In this document: piece after piece, positions 50,401 through 57,718 of the stretch
How positions within the stretch are numbered: position 1 is the first letter of the stretch
Layout: each line of letters starts with the position of its first letter
NCBI GenBank assembly: GCA_038210495.1
Contig: JBBQWR010000025.1
Coordinates: 10,857-74,856 of the forward strand
DNA length: 64,000 nt
Direction of reading: 5' to 3'
Source: JBBQWR01 sp038210495
Lineage (GTDB): Bacteria > Planctomycetota > Planctomycetia > Pirellulales > DATAWG01
The notes under the pieces: generated by a model
The model's input: only the letters and a program-made list of their open reading frames with translations
Told to the model about the DNA's origin: nothing
Database searches by the model: none
Position numbers and translations under genes: made by a program

Positions 50401-50486
50401 ATCAAACGGGCTTCGCGGGCATCCAGTGTATGTACGCCCCCGAATTCAACAGCCATTCGCAGAGCATTCCGCTGGTCGTGAAATGA
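44430..50486 (+). CDS. Alpha-2-macroglobulin-like protein with thioester motif
   Basis: 2,018 residues, exported. ATG 44430 follows GGAG by 9 bases and starts a signal peptide (RLSFLFRVSSIAILLIPGLT, cleavage near TSA). It probably traps or inhibits proteases in the periplasm or at the surface. Order: helical N-terminal part (about 20-400); a carboxypeptidase-regulatory-like domain near 503-540 (DADSGQPLADVDIK); an MG2 domain (TDRALYRPGQIVQYKG, about 588); beta-sandwich domains; a Gly/Met-rich low-complexity region (about 1170-1250) that may be the bait; the A2M domain (NETAFFFPHLISDADGR, about 1258); and a thioester domain with CSEQ, Cys1486. It is larger than the usual 1,500-1,650 residues. 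Bacterial members often pair with PBP1c, which is not seen here. Confidence 0.92.
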   Translation: MRLSFLFRVSSIAILLIPGLTTQTSAATPASPREADWKKVEEATQKGLPKTAIEALQPILAGAIKDKAYPEAIKAIGMKISLEGQIQGNKPEERISRMADEISKAPKEMLPVLTAIQAHWYWNYFEQNRWRFMQRTATASAPGNDITTWDLPRIYSEIDKQFSKAIALAEPLKKIPVADYDALLEKGTVPDAVRPTLYDFLIHDALSYYSSSEQAASKAEDAFELSADSPIFAPLDDFLQWKIKTTDETSIAVKAIHLYQELLKFHQADKDPTALVDADLARLSFGHNHAVGEEKDSCYKAALRKIIDTFAENEMSAVARAHLAGVLQTENSLVDAHAIAAQGEKAFPASIGGKLCHNIVQQIEAKTVQIITERVWNAPWPAIDVNYRNITEVHFRAVKVDWAERLQGNHHRAEWLDENERKLLLAKKPDLEWSAKLPATEDYQERVERLTAPKDLKAGFYFIIASPDPKFAVQNNQIHFTDIWVSTLAVVLRTRGGDVKVQGFVLDADSGQPLADVDIKTWVRENNNQLSAGPSGKTDKDGLFSIPGQNQRGHVLLATLKDQQLASDDFYLYQNNFVPQASSHTMFFTDRALYRPGQIVQYKGICIQVDPQGNNYKTIANRDVTVIFQDANGKEIERQKAKTNDYGSFSGSFTSPRDRLTGAMLLRTEGEPQGATSVRVEEYKRPKFQTTLDAPKAAPKLNGPVNLKGKATAYTGAAIGEAKVRYRVVRQVRYPIWWGYYYWWRQPGAESQEIAHGTAVTAADGTFAIEFTAKPDLSVPEKDEPTFHFEITADVTDTSGETRSASRGVAVGYTALQASLAANDWQTDGKPVQITIATQSLDGEGQKAEGSLKVYALRQPETVQRAEILSANRPRPLSRPIVRRGKGVQAILPQPEPDPSNINSWASGELIEEKGFTTDGSGKATLEFKLPAGPYRAVLDTQDRFGKKVTARLPISVLKPDAKQFPIKIPDFVGAPKWTIEPGEDFTALWGSGYDKARAYIEIEHRQQIVKSFWTEPGASQQPVKQAVTEAMRGGFTLHVTMVRENRAYLNSRHVEVPWSNKNLSVKWEHFVSKLEPAQKETWTAVIAGPDAKKATAEMVAALYDQSLDAYAPHHWPAAFGVFYQDVSSLMYQFENSAHPLQNMLGNWPMDYKDVQIGYRHFPIDIVSPFMMYRMAPGGFGGRGFNGNGQGLGMDRDSIAMPMVARQMVAGEQAKGERRGAGLADEKRSNAEHGADPGNAPIAPGPDLSKVSARQNLNETAFFFPHLISDADGRVKMEFTMPEALTQWRFLGFAHDAALRGGYLEDKVVTAKDLMIQPNPPRFVREGDVIEFTVKVSNQSATKQAGSVRLTFSDARTSKSVDASLDNTQLDQKFDIPASESKSFSWKVTVADGLGPLSYKTVGSTGRVSDGEEGLLPVLSRRVLVTESLPLPIRGVGEKQFDFVKLRQSAGSKTLKNESLTVQMVSNPSWYAVMALPYLMESQYECSEQVFNRLYANSLARHIAGSDPKIRRIFDQWKATPALDSPLEKNQELKSVLIEETPWVRQANKESQSRRNVGILFDDNRLNDETARTSKKLSEQQLGDGAWPWFPGGPANDYMTLYITTGYGRLRHLGVKLDMAPAIKSLGRLDGWIDQMYRDIVKNGHKESNHLSSTIALYLYGRSFFLEDKPIAAQHKEAVDYFLGQAKQYWVKLDCRQSQGHLALALKRFADKPTAIDIMKSLKERSVNSEELGMFWRDTEYSYFWYHAPIETQALMIEAFDEVAGDDKAVEDCKVWLLKQKQTQDWKTTKATADAVYALMLRGGNWLSSDALVQVKLDDTTIKPEKVEAGTGFFEQKFLRSEITPRMSKITLTKVDPGVAWGSIHWQYLEDMSKVTVHDATPLKLTKTLFTRQLTKSGPVLQPVTGALAVGDEVIVRVTLHTDRDMEYVHLKDYRGSGTEPTNVLSQYKYQDGLAYYEATKDTASHFFIDYLPKGTYVFEYSVRVQLRGEYQTGFAGIQCMYAPEFNSHSQSIPLVVK

Positions 50487-50946
50487 GGAAACGTTTTGAG
50501 TGATTTCATGGCGATCGAGCGAGATCGGCGCTAACTGCTTAGCCGCGTTAGCGGCGTCATGTGATTAGCCGGGGGTGATGCGTGGCGCAGCAGAGCGGAA
50601 CCCCCGGACCGCAAACGACGCGATTTCGAGCCACGTTAGTGGCGTCACTATGGACTTTGGGATGACGCGGACGGCCGCAAAATCAAAGTCGAGTTCACTT
50701 GTCACGCCGCTAACGCGGCTCCCCTAATGGGATTTATTATCCGGGGGTTTCTCTTCGCGGTCCCTTGACGGAACCGCTTCGCTTCACCCCCGGCTACTTA
50801 CGCTGCGCGTTGACGGCACTAACGCGGCTAAACAAGAAGATGCACCAACAAGACATAATCGGCACGCACACACCAAGGTTTATTAAGATTCGGGGCAATC
50901 AACTTGGGGGTTTATTTAATTCGAGGTCCCAACGCGATTTCGCCCG
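50487..50946. other. Intergenic region filled by the R5 repeat
   Basis: No gene. About 300 of 460 bases are R5 palindromic sequence; the rest is A/T-richer and holds nothing recognisable. Confidence 0.6.
50535..50835. repeat. R5 repeat array (GCCGCGTTAGCGGCG)
   Basis: Repeated GCCGCGTTAGCGGCG-type units and CCGGGGGT/ACCCCCGG arms are arranged as nested palindromes. Same units at 57147-57410. Confidence 0.8.
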
Positions 50947-51699
50947 CTACATAACTCGCCGCTCTTCTTGTTCGAGCCGCTGGATCAGAAATTCGATGGC
51001 TCGCGGCGCCAGGTGGTTGTAGTACGAAAAGCCGTGGCCGCCGGCGGTGGTTTCTAGGTCGGATTCATGCGGGATGCCCAAGGCGCGGAGCTTCATCTTC
51101 AGACGGTCGGCGCTTTGATGCCAGCGATAGTCTTCGGGATCGCAGCAAAACCAGATGTTGCGCGGCCAATTCAGCGGATGCACGTGCAGCGTGGCCGTGT
51201 CTTGCCGCACGTCCTCGGCGTCGGAGTACATGAGAGGCAGCGTCTTATCCCCTTCGTCGAATCGAAGCTGATAGTCGATCGCCGGAGAAATGGCCGCCAC
51301 GATCGGAAACGTGTTTGGAAATCGAAACGCCATCCGCAGCGCGCCCTGGCCGCCCATGCTTGTGCCCAGCAAGGCGATTCGCGGCGGCGCCGTTTGCCAG
51401 CGGTCCTTCATGAAATTCAACACCGGATCGCGCACGTATCGCTCGGCGCTCATTTGCGAGTCGAACGACGGAAAGATTTTATCGGCCCACCAACTCGCGC
51501 CGGTCAGCGGGACGACGACGGGCAGGCCGTGTTTTGCGAATTGGGCGGTGAACGCTTCGTTGTCGAGCAGGCGCGTTTGATGCACGCCATGCAGATAGAT
51601 CGCGACGAACCGGTGGGGATTGGTCTGGGGCGGCTCATAGATATCGCAGGGATGGCCCGCGATGTCGTCAGTGGTCCAGGTTCCGGGGGTGACGGTCAT
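50947..51699 (-). CDS. Alpha/beta hydrolase (esterase-like)
   Basis: 250 residues from ATG 51699; the frame upstream runs on but is Arg/Pro-rich and unlike the family. It has no signal peptide, so it is probably cytosolic. Strands lead to AIYLHGVHQ (about 34-41), the nucleophile elbow GTSMGG with Ser114, an acidic residue in DPED (187-190), and His222 in AGGHGFSYY. This set matches the S9/esterase D-like group. Substrate not predictable. It is 110 bases downstream of the RluA-type gene on the same strand. Confidence 0.85.
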   Translation of the reverse strand: MTVTPGTWTTDDIAGHPCDIYEPPQTNPHRFVAIYLHGVHQTRLLDNEAFTAQFAKHGLPVVVPLTGASWWADKIFPSFDSQMSAERYVRDPVLNFMKDRWQTAPPRIALLGTSMGGQGALRMAFRFPNTFPIVAAISPAIDYQLRFDEGDKTLPLMYSDAEDVRQDTATLHVHPLNWPRNIWFCCDPEDYRWHQSADRLKMKLRALGIPHESDLETTAGGHGFSYYNHLAPRAIEFLIQRLEQEERRVM

Positions 51700-51809
51700 C
51701 GGGGATCGCTGAAGGGTTTGCGTAGGGGAGCCGGGGCTGGAGCGTAATCGCCGAAGCCCGGGGAATAGATTAAACGTTCTTTGCAGTACGGCGTGGCAGG
51801 ATGCGGCGG

Positions 51810-52493
51810 CTATGGGACGGGCATCCCGAATCCGTGCCAAGACTGGGGCGGCGGGGCCTCAAAAGTGTGTCGCGCTTTCGAGATCGGGTGTTCGATGCTG
51901 ATCCGCCGAGCGTGCAAGGCGATTCCGTCGGGGAACGATCGAGCGGCGCCGTATTTTCGGTCTCCCAGGATCGGATGGCCGCGAAGCGAGCATTGCAGAC
52001 GGATCTGATGCTTGCGGCCCGTCTCAAGTTGCACTTCGATCAGCGTCCCCCGCGAGGTCGCTTTCAACGACCGATACGAAAGCCGGGCCTCGCGAGCAGT
52101 CGCCGCCGTCGCCGCCACGGCCGTCATCCGTTGCCGCGATTCGTCTTTGGCGATGAAGTCGGTCCACTGCCCTGCGGCTGGCGGCGCCCCCTCGACGACC
52201 GCCCAGTAGATTTTTTCGACCAAGCGGCCGCGGAATTGCTCGCTGAGTCGAGCCGCCGCCTTCGACGTGCGAGCGAACAGCACGACACCCGACACAGGCT
52301 GATCGATCCGGCTCACGACCCCCAGATAGACGTTGCCCGGCTTGTCGTAGCGAGTTTTGATATATTGCTTGGCCAGCGTCAACAGACTAACTTCGTCGGC
52401 GGCGACCCCCATCGTCGCTAGCCCCGGCGGCTTGTTCAGAGCCAGCAGGTGGTTGTCTTCGTACAGGATTTCGAGATTTTTTTTGGGAGGCAC
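51810..52493 (-). CDS. RluA-family pseudouridine synthase
   Basis: 227 residues. It isomerises uridine to pseudouridine in rRNA or tRNA. The catalytic block is VSRIDQPVSGV with Asp64. Other family motifs are LEILYEDNHLLALNKPPGL, EKIYWAVVEG and TGRKHQIRLQ. It lacks an N-terminal S4 domain, so it fits the short RluA/RluE-like group. Starting near MPPKKN, it sits just after a tandem ATGACGA-rich repeat. The RNA target is unknown. Confidence 0.9.
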   Translation of the reverse strand: MPPKKNLEILYEDNHLLALNKPPGLATMGVAADEVSLLTLAKQYIKTRYDKPGNVYLGVVSRIDQPVSGVVLFARTSKAAARLSEQFRGRLVEKIYWAVVEGAPPAAGQWTDFIAKDESRQRMTAVAATAATAREARLSYRSLKATSRGTLIEVQLETGRKHQIRLQCSLRGHPILGDRKYGAARSFPDGIALHARRISIEHPISKARHTFEAPPPQSWHGFGMPVP

Positions 52494-52499
52494 GGGGAG

Positions 52500-52565
52500 G
52501 GAAGAAATGTCTAATGTCTAATGACGAATGTCTAATCAATGACGAATGACGAAGCACGAATGACT
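52500..52565. repeat. R8 tandem AATGACGA/AATGTCTA short repeat
   Basis: AATGTCTAATGTCTAATGACG and similar units repeat over about 65 bases between two divergent genes. It resembles a degenerate microsatellite and not a CRISPR array, because the units have no spacers. Confidence 0.6.
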
Positions 52566-52660
52566 AAGGCCTGAGGTTTAAGATTTTATTGTAGCATCGT
52601 GGGGCTGCGCTGAATCCGGGGCTTCCGCGAGGCGCCTCAAGCGCCGGCCGCCCATCGTCT

Positions 52661-52696
52661 CCGCCACTCACCACCCGCCACTCACCACTCACTTTC
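52661..52696. repeat. R2 repeat upstream of aldose epimerase
   Basis: CCGCCACTCACCACCCGCCA-type units, immediately before the ATG at 52702. Other R2 copies are at 1442-1460, 34434-34453 and 40268-40297. Confidence 0.65.
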
Positions 52697-52701
52697 CTTC
52701 C

Positions 52702-53649
52702 ATGCCAAAAATCGTGACGATCGTCGAACCGGCCACCGGCGCCAAAGCCAAGATCATGGTCGATCGAGGATTCAATTGCTTTAGTTTCTGCCCACTGGTC
52801 GCCGGAAAGCCGGTCGAACTGCTTTGGACGATGCCCAACTTCGAGGCCGACGGCGACCGGCCGACGCGGAGCGGGATTCCGATTTTGTTTCCGTTCGCGG
52901 GCCGACTGAGCGGCACGAGTTTCAAGTTCAACGACCGAGAGATACCGCTCCAGATCGATCCGCATCATGGCTACGCCCTGCATGGGTTCGTCTACAACCG
53001 GGTGTGGCGAGTCATTGCTCAGGGGCCGGCCAGCGTCACCGGCGAGTTCCAGGCGTCGATCGACGATCCGGAACTGCTCAAGCGATGGCCGGCCGATTTC
53101 CGGATCCGCGTTTGTTACGAGCTCGAAGGCACGGAACTACGAACCTCGATCTCGGTCGACAATCCTGGCCGCGAGCCGCTGCCATTTGGACTGGGGGCGC
53201 ATGGCTATTTCCGCGTCCCGCTGGGGAGTGGCGCGAGCCCCGACTCTTGCCGGATCTCAATCCCCGCCGAGAGTTATTGGGAGCTCGACAAAATGCTGCC
53301 GACCGGCCGCAAGCCGCCGGCCACGGGTGCTTACGGAGTGAGCGATCCGGTTCCTTTCGGCGAGATGAAGTTGGACGATGTGTTCACGGACTTGCAATCG
53401 ACCGCAGGCAAAGTCACTTGCCGGATCGACGATCCGACGACAGCGCGGCGGTTGGACGTGGTGTTCGACGACAGTTTTCGCGAATGCGTGGTCTTCAACC
53501 CACCGCATCGCGAGGCGGTATGCATCGAGCCGTATACTTGCGCCCCCGATGCTTTTGCCCTCGCCGAGCGGGGAATCGACGCCGGGCTGCGAATCCTGGC
53601 GCCGGGCGAATCGTTTGCCGCGAGAGTGGACATGCGATTCGAGGAGTAG
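52702..53649 (+). CDS. Aldose 1-epimerase family protein
   Basis: 315 residues. It interconverts alpha and beta anomers of a hexose or hexose phosphate. The conserved His of the family is His94 in HGYALHGFV, a second His is in GLGAHGYFRVP, and the catalytic Glu is in CIEPYTC near residue 276. The N-terminal substrate-binding strand is SGIPILFPFAGRL. It is divergent from the RluA-type gene. The sugar substrate cannot be told. Confidence 0.9.
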   Translation: MPKIVTIVEPATGAKAKIMVDRGFNCFSFCPLVAGKPVELLWTMPNFEADGDRPTRSGIPILFPFAGRLSGTSFKFNDREIPLQIDPHHGYALHGFVYNRVWRVIAQGPASVTGEFQASIDDPELLKRWPADFRIRVCYELEGTELRTSISVDNPGREPLPFGLGAHGYFRVPLGSGASPDSCRISIPAESYWELDKMLPTGRKPPATGAYGVSDPVPFGEMKLDDVFTDLQSTAGKVTCRIDDPTTARRLDVVFDDSFRECVVFNPPHREAVCIEPYTCAPDAFALAERGIDAGLRILAPGESFAARVDMRFEE

Positions 53650-53688
53650 CGTCGCAACAACGTTTACAACCGCTACGACCGGCCTGGG

Positions 53689-53745
53689 AGAAGGGGACAG
53701 TCCCCAGTTTTGCTCCGCGGACTGCGCAAAATGGGGACAGTCCCC
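53689..53745. repeat. R4 repeat (second copy)
   Basis: AAGGGGACAGTCCCCAGTTT, then GCGGACTGCGCAAAATGGGG, then GGGGACAGTCCCC again. It is closely similar to 6588-6650. The palindromes lie in the gap between the epimerase and the HD-GYP gene. Confidence 0.8.
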
Positions 53746-53876
53746 TGCTGTTTTGCGAGCGATTCTAAAGGATTTGACGAAGCCCGCACGCGGACCTAAG
53801 TTTCCAAGTCGCTAGTACATGTGCCCTGCGATCGCTCTGGCGCTGCTGCGCCACGACTTGCAACCGTTCTAGATTC

Positions 53877-54848
53877 ATGCCCAGTCAACCCACCGCCGAT
53901 CCGGACGAAGACGTTCATGGCTTCGTTCCCGTCGCTCTCGATACGCTCCTGCCCGGAGCGGCGTACGGCTTCGATCTGTATATGAAGCAGCGGCCGGGTG
54001 GGATGCTGCTCTATCGGCGCCGCGAGTATCCCGTCGATCAAACCGATTTCGATCGGCTGCTCAGCCAGGGCGTGCGAACGTTGCACGTGTCGTTCGATGA
54101 TCGCGACATGTACGCGCGTTATCTCAATCTGCTGTTGGTCGATGGAGAAGACCTCACGGCGACGCAGAAATACACGCTGCTCAAAGGCGCTGCCCGATCG
54201 GTGCTTTCGGATTCGCTGTGCAGCCGCTCGCCGGATACCCTCGTGCGGTCGGTCAGCGATCTGAGCAAGCAGATGGTCGAGTCGCTCTGCGGCAACGAGC
54301 TCTTGCTGCGCGATATCTTCTTTCTGATGACCCACGACTATTACAGCTACACGCACGTCACGAACGTCAGCATGTATTGTCTGACGCTGGCCCAGCAAAT
54401 GGGTATCTGCAACAAGCAGGAGCTGACCGAAATCGTCGTCGGGGCCCTGTTGCACGACATCGGCAAGCGGCATTTGCCTCCGCAACTGCTCAATAAGACG
54501 GGCAAGCTGACTGAGCCGGAGATGGCCCAAATGCGGCAGCATCCTCAAGCCGGCTTCGAGGACTTGTGCACGCGGCCCGATCTGAACTGGGGCCAGTTGA
54601 TGATGGTCTATCAGCATCACGAACGACTCAACGGCAAAGGCTATCCGGCGGAAGTGGGTGGCGACGAGATTCACCCTTGGGCGAAAATTTGCGCGGTGGC
54701 CGACGTGTTCGACGCGATCACCTCGTGCCGGCCCTACCGCAGTGCCATCCGCATCGACTCGGCGATCGATTTCTTCGAGCGCCGGATGGGAGTTTCTTTC
54801 GACGAGGAAATCGTGGGATGCCTGAGCAGCTTGATGCAAACGACGTAA
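53877..54848 (+). CDS. HD-GYP domain protein (probable cyclic-di-GMP phosphodiesterase)
   Basis: 323 residues. The N-terminal domain (about 1-140) is unassigned. The HD-GYP domain covers about 145-320 with the HD pair at 193-194 (LLHDIGK), HHE at 247-249, GYP at 255-257 (NGKGYP), and CAVADVFDAITSCRPYR further on. Family members hydrolyse cyclic-di-GMP or a related cyclic dinucleotide. The next gene, a PilZ-type protein that would bind the same molecule, overlaps its 3' end by 31 bases. This gene itself looks intact. Confidence 0.9.
   Translation: MPSQPTADPDEDVHGFVPVALDTLLPGAAYGFDLYMKQRPGGMLLYRRREYPVDQTDFDRLLSQGVRTLHVSFDDRDMYARYLNLLLVDGEDLTATQKYTLLKGAARSVLSDSLCSRSPDTLVRSVSDLSKQMVESLCGNELLLRDIFFLMTHDYYSYTHVTNVSMYCLTLAQQMGICNKQELTEIVVGALLHDIGKRHLPPQLLNKTGKLTEPEMAQMRQHPQAGFEDLCTRPDLNWGQLMMVYQHHERLNGKGYPAEVGGDEIHPWAKICAVADVFDAITSCRPYRSAIRIDSAIDFFERRMGVSFDEEIVGCLSSLMQTT
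54804..54808 (+). promoter_or_regulatory. Ribosome binding site of the PilZ gene
   Basis: GAGGA, 9 bases before ATG 54818, lying inside the HD-GYP coding region. Confidence 0.5.
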
Positions 54849-55222
54849 TCGCCGCGCTGCCGTGCGCGATCAAGATGCCCGACAACTGGGGCAACTTTTT
54901 CGCGCGCGGCGGGCCGCTGCCGCCAATGGGAGACGACCATCGCCGGTTTCCGCGATTCTACTTGCGAGCGCCGGCCGCGCTGCGATATCGCTCGACGCTG
55001 CCCGCGTTGCCGCGCCCCGACCACGAGTGCATGATTTATCTAAAAGACGTCTCGCGGACAAGCATCGCCTTTCTGCACAGCGAGCAGCTCTTTCCCAAAG
55101 AGTAAATGGAAATCCAACTGATCGACGGCACGCGCTGGTCGATCGCGGTCGTCCGCTGTCAGAAGCGCCGCGACTGCTGCTATGAAATTGCGGCGACGTA
55201 TGTGGATGTGGAAGTGGGCTAG
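54818..55222 (+). pseudogene. PilZ domain protein interrupted by an in-frame TAA
   Basis: 134 codons from ATG 54818 to TAG 55222, with a TAA at 55103-55105 (codon 96). The first part has RRFPRFYLRAPAALRYRSTL, a typical PilZ Arg-rich start, and KDVSRTSIAFLHSEQLF. After the stop, and in the same frame, MEIQLIDGTRWSIAVVRC and CCYEIAATYV complete the domain. Without the TAA this would be an ordinary PilZ cyclic-di-GMP receptor. Options are a nonsense mutation, a sequencing error, or two peptides: the ATG right after the TAA (55106) could restart. The HD-GYP gene upstream overlaps it, so the two formed a cyclic-di-GMP pair. Confidence 0.75.
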
Positions 55223-55225
55223 AGC

Positions 55226-55325
55226 AAGGGGCTAGGGGTGGTGCGGCTAGGGTTTAGGGAAAGCAAACGGGGCGGCGAAGCCGCCAAGAACCCTAGCCCC
55301 TAGCCCTATCACTCCTAGCCCCTCT
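55226..55325. repeat. R3 hairpin repeat (copy c)
   Basis: Left arm GGGGCTAGGGGTGGTGCGG, inner stem GGCGGCGAAGCCGCC, right arm CCCTAGCCCCTAGCCCTATC. It lies between the convergent PilZ and aspS genes. Confidence 0.8.
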
Positions 55326-55329
55326 CCGC

Positions 55330-57093
55330 TCACACGAGCTTGATCCCCAACTCCTTGAGCTGCCGCCCATCGACTAGGCCGGGAGCATCGGTCATCAGAT
55401 CGGTGGCCTTCTGGGTTTTGGGAAACGCAATGCAGTCGCGGATGTTGGTCAGGCCCGAGAGGAGCATGACCCAGCGATCGAGGCCCAGCGCGATGCCGGC
55501 GTGCGGCGGGGCGCCGTATTGCAGGGCGTCGAGCAAGAAGCCGAATCGCTCGCGGGCCTGCTCGGACGCGATTCCCAACAGCGCGAACACTTGCTGCTGC
55601 ATCTCTTGATCGTGGATTCGCACCGTGCCGCCACCGGCCTCGGAGCCGTTGATCACCAGGTCGTAGGCCAGAGCGCGGCAGCGGCCTGGGTCGGTCTTCA
55701 GCATTTCGATATCTTGCGGGCGGCAGGCGGTGAACGGATGGTGCATCGCCGCCCAGCGGTTCTCCTCCTGGTCGAAAGCGAACATCGGAAACTCGACGAT
55801 CCACGAGCAGTGCAGCGCCGCCGGATCGTAGAGCTTGAGTTGCTCGCCCAGCCGCTTTCGCACGCCGTAAAGCGCCTTGCACGTGACCTCGAACTGATCG
55901 GCGACGAAGAGCAAGAGGTCGCCGGGGGCAGCCTGCATTCGCTCGGCGATCTCCGCCAATTGATCGGCGGTGAAATTCTTGGCGATTGGCGAGGCCAGCG
56001 AACCGGACTCTTCGACCTTAAACCAAGCGAGGCCTTTGGCGCCGGAGTTTTGCACGACCTGCGCGGTGAGCTCGTCGATGTCCTTGCGCGAGAAGCTTGC
56101 CGCGGCGCCCTTGGCGTTGATCCCGCGCACCCGTCCGCCGCCGTCGGCCGCGCCGCGAAATACGCGGAAGTCGACTTGCTTGGCAATATCGGTGAGATCG
56201 ATCAACTCCATGCCGAACCGCAGGTCGGGCGCGTCGTGGCCAAACCGCTCCATCGCCTCGTCGTAGCACATTCGCGGCAAGGGCAGTTGAATGTCCAGCC
56301 CAAGCACGGTCTTGACGACGCGCCGCGTGAGTCCTTCGATCATGCCGATGATATCGTCGCCATCCACGAACGACATCTCGACGTCGAGCTGCGTGAATTC
56401 CGGCTGCCGGTCCGCCCGCAGATCTTCATCGCGAAAGCAGCGGGCGACTTGCACATAGCGGTCGTAGCCGGCGACCATCAGAATCTGTTTATAAAGCTGC
56501 GGCGACTGCGGCAGGGCATAAAAGCTGCCGTGCTGAATCCGACTGGGCACGAGATAATCGCGAGCCCCTTCCGGCGTGCTGCGGCCGAGCATCGGCGTCT
56601 CTACTTCGATGAAATCGTGCTCGTCGAAATAATCGCGCATCTGCTTGATCATCTGGTGGCGAAGCACGAGCGTCCGCTGCATCTCCGGCCTGCGGAGGTC
56701 GAGATAGCGGTGCTTGAGCCGGAGCTCTTCGTTGGGAAGCTGCTCGGCGCCGGGTTGAAACGGCGGGTTGAGGCTCTTGTTCAGAATCTTCACCTCGCGG
56801 CAATGGACCTCGATCTCGCCGGTCGAAAGTTTCGAATTGACCGTGCCCTCGGGTCGCGGCACGACTTTGCCAGTGACTTGGATGACGTATTCGACGGCCA
56901 GCGAGCGGGCGATTTCGCGATTGGCCTCGCCACCTTCCGGATCGAACACAATCTGCGACTTGCCATAACGGTCGCGAAGGTCGACGAACAGCACTCCTTT
57001 ATGGTCGCGTGTTTTGTCGACCCAACCGCAAAGCGTGACAGTCTGACCGGTGTGCTCGGCCCGAAGTTGGCCGCAGGTGTGAGTTCGAAGCAT
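55330..57093 (-). CDS. aspS: Aspartyl-tRNA synthetase (AspRS, bacterial type)
   Basis: 587 residues, full length with the bacterial insertion domain. It has the N-terminal anticodon-binding fold (LCGWVDKTRDHKGVLFVDLR), class II motif 1 (ETPMLGRSTPEGARDYLVPS), motif 2 (ARCFRDEDLRADRQPEF) and motif 3 (GIALGLDRWVMLLSG). His31 in TRDHKG is at the place where non-discriminating AspRS enzymes have His; discriminating ones usually have Leu. That suggests it may also charge tRNA-Asn, later amidated by GatCAB. The start codon is ATG 57093. Confidence 0.96.
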   Translation of the reverse strand: MLRTHTCGQLRAEHTGQTVTLCGWVDKTRDHKGVLFVDLRDRYGKSQIVFDPEGGEANREIARSLAVEYVIQVTGKVVPRPEGTVNSKLSTGEIEVHCREVKILNKSLNPPFQPGAEQLPNEELRLKHRYLDLRRPEMQRTLVLRHQMIKQMRDYFDEHDFIEVETPMLGRSTPEGARDYLVPSRIQHGSFYALPQSPQLYKQILMVAGYDRYVQVARCFRDEDLRADRQPEFTQLDVEMSFVDGDDIIGMIEGLTRRVVKTVLGLDIQLPLPRMCYDEAMERFGHDAPDLRFGMELIDLTDIAKQVDFRVFRGAADGGGRVRGINAKGAAASFSRKDIDELTAQVVQNSGAKGLAWFKVEESGSLASPIAKNFTADQLAEIAERMQAAPGDLLLFVADQFEVTCKALYGVRKRLGEQLKLYDPAALHCSWIVEFPMFAFDQEENRWAAMHHPFTACRPQDIEMLKTDPGRCRALAYDLVINGSEAGGGTVRIHDQEMQQQVFALLGIASEQARERFGFLLDALQYGAPPHAGIALGLDRWVMLLSGLTNIRDCIAFPKTQKATDLMTDAPGLVDGRQLKELGIKLV

Positions 57094-57718
57094 GGAGAGG
57101 TGGGGTTAGGATTGAGCGCGTGCTGGATTTGTTGGTTCAACGAACTACGATGCTTAGCCGCGTTAGCGGCGTGATTTGAATAGCCGTGGGTGGAGCGCCT
57201 CGCGGAACCCACGGTTGTATATCCAAAAGAGGAAAGCCGCGTAGCGGCGTAACATTTCTCGGTTGGCTCGTTTTAACGGCGCGATTGTTACGCCACTAAC
57301 GTGGCTCGCCGAGATCACACATTAATCCGGGGGTTCCGCTCGCTGTCCTAAAGTCAGCTTCGCTTTACCCCCGGCTATTCACATCACGCCGCTAACGCGG
57401 CTTTGCAAACGATGGAAGCTGGCCATTCTAGGTTCCCAGCCGCGCGGCGTGAAGGTGGCCAGACGGCCATGCTGGCGGCCGCAAGTTTCACCTAGCTTGC
57501 GTAGACGTTGAGACCGGGGCGTATCTTGCCGTTTCGCTGGATTCTCCGCAATTTGGCACTTATGCCGAGTAAACCGATGATGTCGCCGCGCGCCGGCCGA
57601 TACAAAAACAGAAGACCGGTCAAGCGCTTGAAATGTTCGTGCGGATTTTGGGTGTAAAACGCGGCCTTGGCCGTCCCCGCGTCAGGCCATTGGTCTGACC
57701 TACGAGAGTCCCAGACCT
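57094..57718. other. Divergent intergenic region with R5 array
   Basis: 625 bases between aspS and the transporter gene. Left part is R5 repeat DNA (57147-57410). The rest (57411-57718) holds no gene; a small inverted pair (TTGCGGCCG-like) lies near 57470. Confidence 0.55.
57147..57410. repeat. R5 repeat array (second copy)
   Basis: Contains GCCGCGTTAGCGGCGTG, GCCGCGTAGCGGCG, ACGCCACTAACGTGGC and CCGCTAACGCGGC units, with paired GGGTTCCG and CCCCCGG arms. It is the same nested palindrome pattern as 50535-50835. Confidence 0.8.

Noticed and set aside
52500..52565. CRISPR-like short repeats
   Set aside because: The units (AATGACGA and variants) are adjacent without spacers of even length and no cas genes are present.
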